In this document: positions 12,752-14,342 of the stretch, piece after piece
Numbering within the stretch: position 1 is the first letter of the stretch
Layout of the letters: each line of letters opens with the position of its first letter
Source: an uncultured Clostridia bacterium
GTDB lineage: Bacteria; Bacillota_A; Clostridia; Christensenellales; Aristaeellaceae
Reading direction: 5' to 3'
Assembly (NCBI GenBank): GCA_945871545.1
Contig: CAMBWJ010000016.1
Coordinates: 1 to 14,342 of the forward strand
Length of the DNA: 14,342 bases
Translations under genes and position numbers: made by a program
The notes under the pieces: generated by a model
Told to the model about the DNA's origin: nothing
Databases searched by the model: none
Seen by the model: only the letters and a program-made list of their open reading frames with translations

Positions 12752-12993
12752 ACGCTTAGGGGGCGCTGCCCCCTATAACCCCCGCTTAGGGGAATGATTC
12801 CCCTAAGAACCCTCATATAAGCGCGCAATGCGCGCTTGAATAAAATATAAAAATTCATGGCGGAATAAAGTGTCATGAATCGAAATCATAATAATAATTA
12901 TTTTTCCGGCGCGCATTGCGCGCCATACTGAGGGGTCCAGGGGGAATCATTCCCCCTGGCAGGGGTTCTAAGGGGACAGCGTCCCCTTAGCGT
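12752..12993. repeat. Nested inverted-repeat element with two three-hairpin arms
   Basis: The two 86-nt ends (12752-12837 and 12908-12993) are imperfect inverted copies. Each holds three hairpins in mirrored order. On the left they are 12757-12775 (loop GCT), 12785-12807 (11-bp arms around one base) and 12819-12837 (9-bp arms around one base). On the right they are 12908-12924, 12937-12959 and 12968-12990. Between the arms is an AT-rich core (12838-12907; 16 G or C in 70 by my count) with its own inverted repeat ATTCATG (12853-12859)/CATGAAT (12874-12880). It codes for nothing visible. It may be a MITE-like or REP-like dispersed element, or a structured intergenic element; no transposase or clear target-site duplication is seen. 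It fills nearly all of the 281-nt gap between galM and gltX. Confidence 0.85.
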
Positions 12994-13026
12994 AACCCCC
13001 CCAGCAACGAGAGGAGTTTTTCAACC

Positions 13027-14342
13027 ATGGAGGTACGCACCCGCTTTGCGCCCAGCCCGACGGGCTACATGCACCTGGGCAACCTGCGCACCGCGCTCTA
13101 CACCTATCTGTACGCCCGACGCACGGGCGGCAAGTTCATTCTGCGCATCGAGGACACGGATCAGAAGCGCGAGGTCAAGGACGCCGTGAGCGTGATCTAC
13201 AATTCGCTGAAGATCGCGGGCCTGAGCCACGACGAGGGCCCGGACGTGGGCGGCCCCTGCGGCCCGTACGTGCAGTCCGAGCGCAAGGACACCTACCTGC
13301 CCTATGCGAAGCAGCTGGTGGAATCCGGCCACGCATACTACTGCTTCTGCACGAAGGAGCGTCTGGAGGAGGCCCGCGCCGAGGCCGAAAAGAAGGGCGA
13401 GACCTTCAAGTACGACAAGCACTGCCTGCATCTGACGAAGGAAGAGGTTCAGGCGAAGCTGGACGCGGGCGAGCCCTACGTCATCCGCCAGAACATCCCC
13501 ACCGAGGGCAAGGCGGGCTTTGACGACGTGATCTACGGCCACGTTGAGGTGGACTGCGACACGCTGGATGACAACGTGCTGATCAAGGCGGACGGCCTGC
13601 CCACCTACAACTTCGCCAACGTCATCGACGACCACCTGATGGGCATCACCCACGTGATGCGCGGCAACGAGTACCTGTCCTCCGCGCCGAAGTACAACCT
13701 GCTCTACGAGGCGCTGGGCTGGACGCCGCCGACCTACGTGCACCTGACCCCCGTGATGGTGGAGGGCACGTCCAAGAATAAAAAGACCGGCGAGTACCTG
13801 ATGGAGACCGACGAGAACGGCAATCCCGTGCTGGACGAGAACGGCAATCCGGTCAAGGCCATCGTCAAGCGCAAGATGAGCAAGAGCCAGGGCGATCCCT
13901 CCTTCGAGGATCTGCTCAGCGAGGGCTATCTCAGCGAGGCCATCGTCAACTATCTGGTGCTGCTGGGCTGGAGCCCCCGCGGCGAGCGCGAGTTCTACAC
14001 CCTCAAGGAGCTGGAGGAGGTCTTTGATCTCGAGGGCCTGAGCAAGAGCCCGAGCTTCTTCAGCGGCGAAAAGATGCGCTGGTTCAACGCCGAGTACATC
14101 CGCAAGCTGAGCCCGGAGGAGTACCTTGTGCACGCCACCCCGTGGCTGGAAAAGGTGCTGGATCCCGCGAGGTTCGACTTCAAGCGCCTGGGCGAGCTTC
14201 TGCAGAACCGCACGGAGGTGTTCTCCCAGCTGCCCGACATGGTGCGCTTCCTTGCGGAGATCCCGGAATTCGGAAGCGATCTCTACGTCAACAAGAAGCA
14301 GAAGAGCACGCTGGAGAGCGCAAAGACCGCGCTGACGGCGCT
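13027..14342 (+). CDS. gltX: Glutamate--tRNA ligase, 3' end outside the window
   Basis: The first 438 residues of a class I glutamyl-tRNA synthetase are present and the frame is open at the window edge; the family is usually about 480-550 residues. It charges tRNAGlu with glutamate, and possibly also tRNAGln if non-discriminating. Visible are the HIGH-type [18 protein letters not shown] (7-24), IEDTD (41-45), the zinc-type CFC (106-108) with Tyr129 and Cys133, [30 protein letters not shown] (190-219) and KMSKS (283-287). The stretch between VHLTPVM and KMSKS (about 246-282) is longer than in most family members and contains a tandem DENGNPV. AGGAG lies 10 nt before ATG 13027. No convincing promoter is seen; the gap to galM is filled by the inverted-repeat element. 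Confidence 0.95.
   Translation, partial: MEVRTRFAPSPTGYMHLGNLRTALYTYLYARRTGGKFILRIEDTDQKREVKDAVSVIYNSLKIAGLSHDEGPDVGGPCGPYVQSERKDTYLPYAKQLVESGHAYYCFCTKERLEEARAEAEKKGETFKYDKHCLHLTKEEVQAKLDAGEPYVIRQNIPTEGKAGFDDVIYGHVEVDCDTLDDNVLIKADGLPTYNFANVIDDHLMGITHVMRGNEYLSSAPKYNLLYEALGWTPPTYVHLTPVMVEGTSKNKKTGEYLMETDENGNPVLDENGNPVKAIVKRKMSKSQGDPSFEDLLSEGYLSEAIVNYLVLLGWSPRGEREFYTLKELEEVFDLEGLSKSPSFFSGEKMRWFNAEYIRKLSPEEYLVHATPWLEKVLDPARFDFKRLGELLQNRTEVFSQLPDMVRFLAEIPEFGSDLYVNKKQKSTLESAKTALTA
13810..13850 (+). repeat. Tandem repeat inside gltX
   Basis: GACGAGAACGGCAATCC occurs at 13810-13826 and again at 13834-13850, a 24-nt period in frame, encoding DENGNPV twice just before the KMSKS loop. The DNA identity suggests a fairly recent duplication or maintained similarity. 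Confidence 0.85.

Noticed and set aside
12838..12907. A promoter for gltX within the AT-rich core
   Set aside because: CATAAT-like hexamers exist, but none has a plausible -35 box at 16-18 nt. AT-richness alone is not enough.
12752..12993. CRISPR-like or tandem repeat array
   Set aside because: The repeats are inverted and palindromic, occur as one pair, and are not separated by unique spacers of equal length; no cas gene is near.
13021..14133. A 370-codon open frame on the minus strand opposite gltX
   Set aside because: It is exactly antisense to clear GltX coding sequence, has repetitive Ala/Leu/Val/Gln-rich composition typical of the complement of GC-rich codons, and lacks a ribosome binding site or family motif.

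Overview
The window looks like chromosomal DNA from a GC-rich member of the Clostridia (Bacillota). The signs are sigma-A type promoters with 17-bp spacers, strong GGAGG ribosome binding sites, an FMN riboswitch in front of an ECF-type riboflavin transporter gene (ribU), a short Cys-rich TSCPD protein of a kind common in Clostridia, and T-rich hairpin terminators. The genus cannot be set from this sequence. I see no phage genes, transposase, CRISPR array, tRNA or rRNA.

Layout. Positions 1-880: a terminator, a minus-strand TRIC/UPF0126 membrane protein and its promoter, back to back with the ribU promoter. Positions 845-1764: promoter, FMN riboswitch, attenuator terminator and ribU. Positions 1814-3118: a convergent hairpin, then a minus-strand pair (small membrane protein, then aldo/keto reductase). 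Positions 3217-4117: a ZIP metal transporter, divergent from that pair across a perfect 29-bp inverted repeat that holds a -10 box on each strand. Positions 4155-4742: a terminator and a YbaK-type tRNA-editing protein. Positions 4782-6072: a secreted polysaccharide deacetylase and a small membrane protein, each with its own promoter. Positions 6148-7320: an AraC-family regulator, its upstream region and a terminator. Positions 7317-8707: a HAD-like phosphatase and a GNAT acetyltransferase as a minus-strand operon. Positions 8744-11510: an envelope-related minus-strand block: a zinc-ribbon/transmembrane/peptidoglycan-binding protein with its own promoter, preceded by an operon of a TSCPD protein and a membrane protein with an HCCC motif. 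Positions 11605-12745: galM with its own promoter. Positions 12752-12993: a remarkable nested inverted-repeat element. Positions 13027-end: gltX (glutamyl-tRNA synthetase), cut by the window edge.

Most genes are housekeeping or generic accessory functions with separate promoters, and I see no single multi-gene system. The strongest unexplained signal is the roughly 242-bp element between galM and gltX. Each of its two arms is a string of three hairpins, the arms are inverted copies of each other around an AT-rich core, and the stems differ between arms mostly by compensated base pairs. Next in interest are the symmetric divergent promoter at 3233-3261, the inverted repeats around the promoter of the zinc-ribbon/peptidoglycan-binding protein, that protein's architecture, and a repeat-bearing insertion before the KMSKS loop of GltX.
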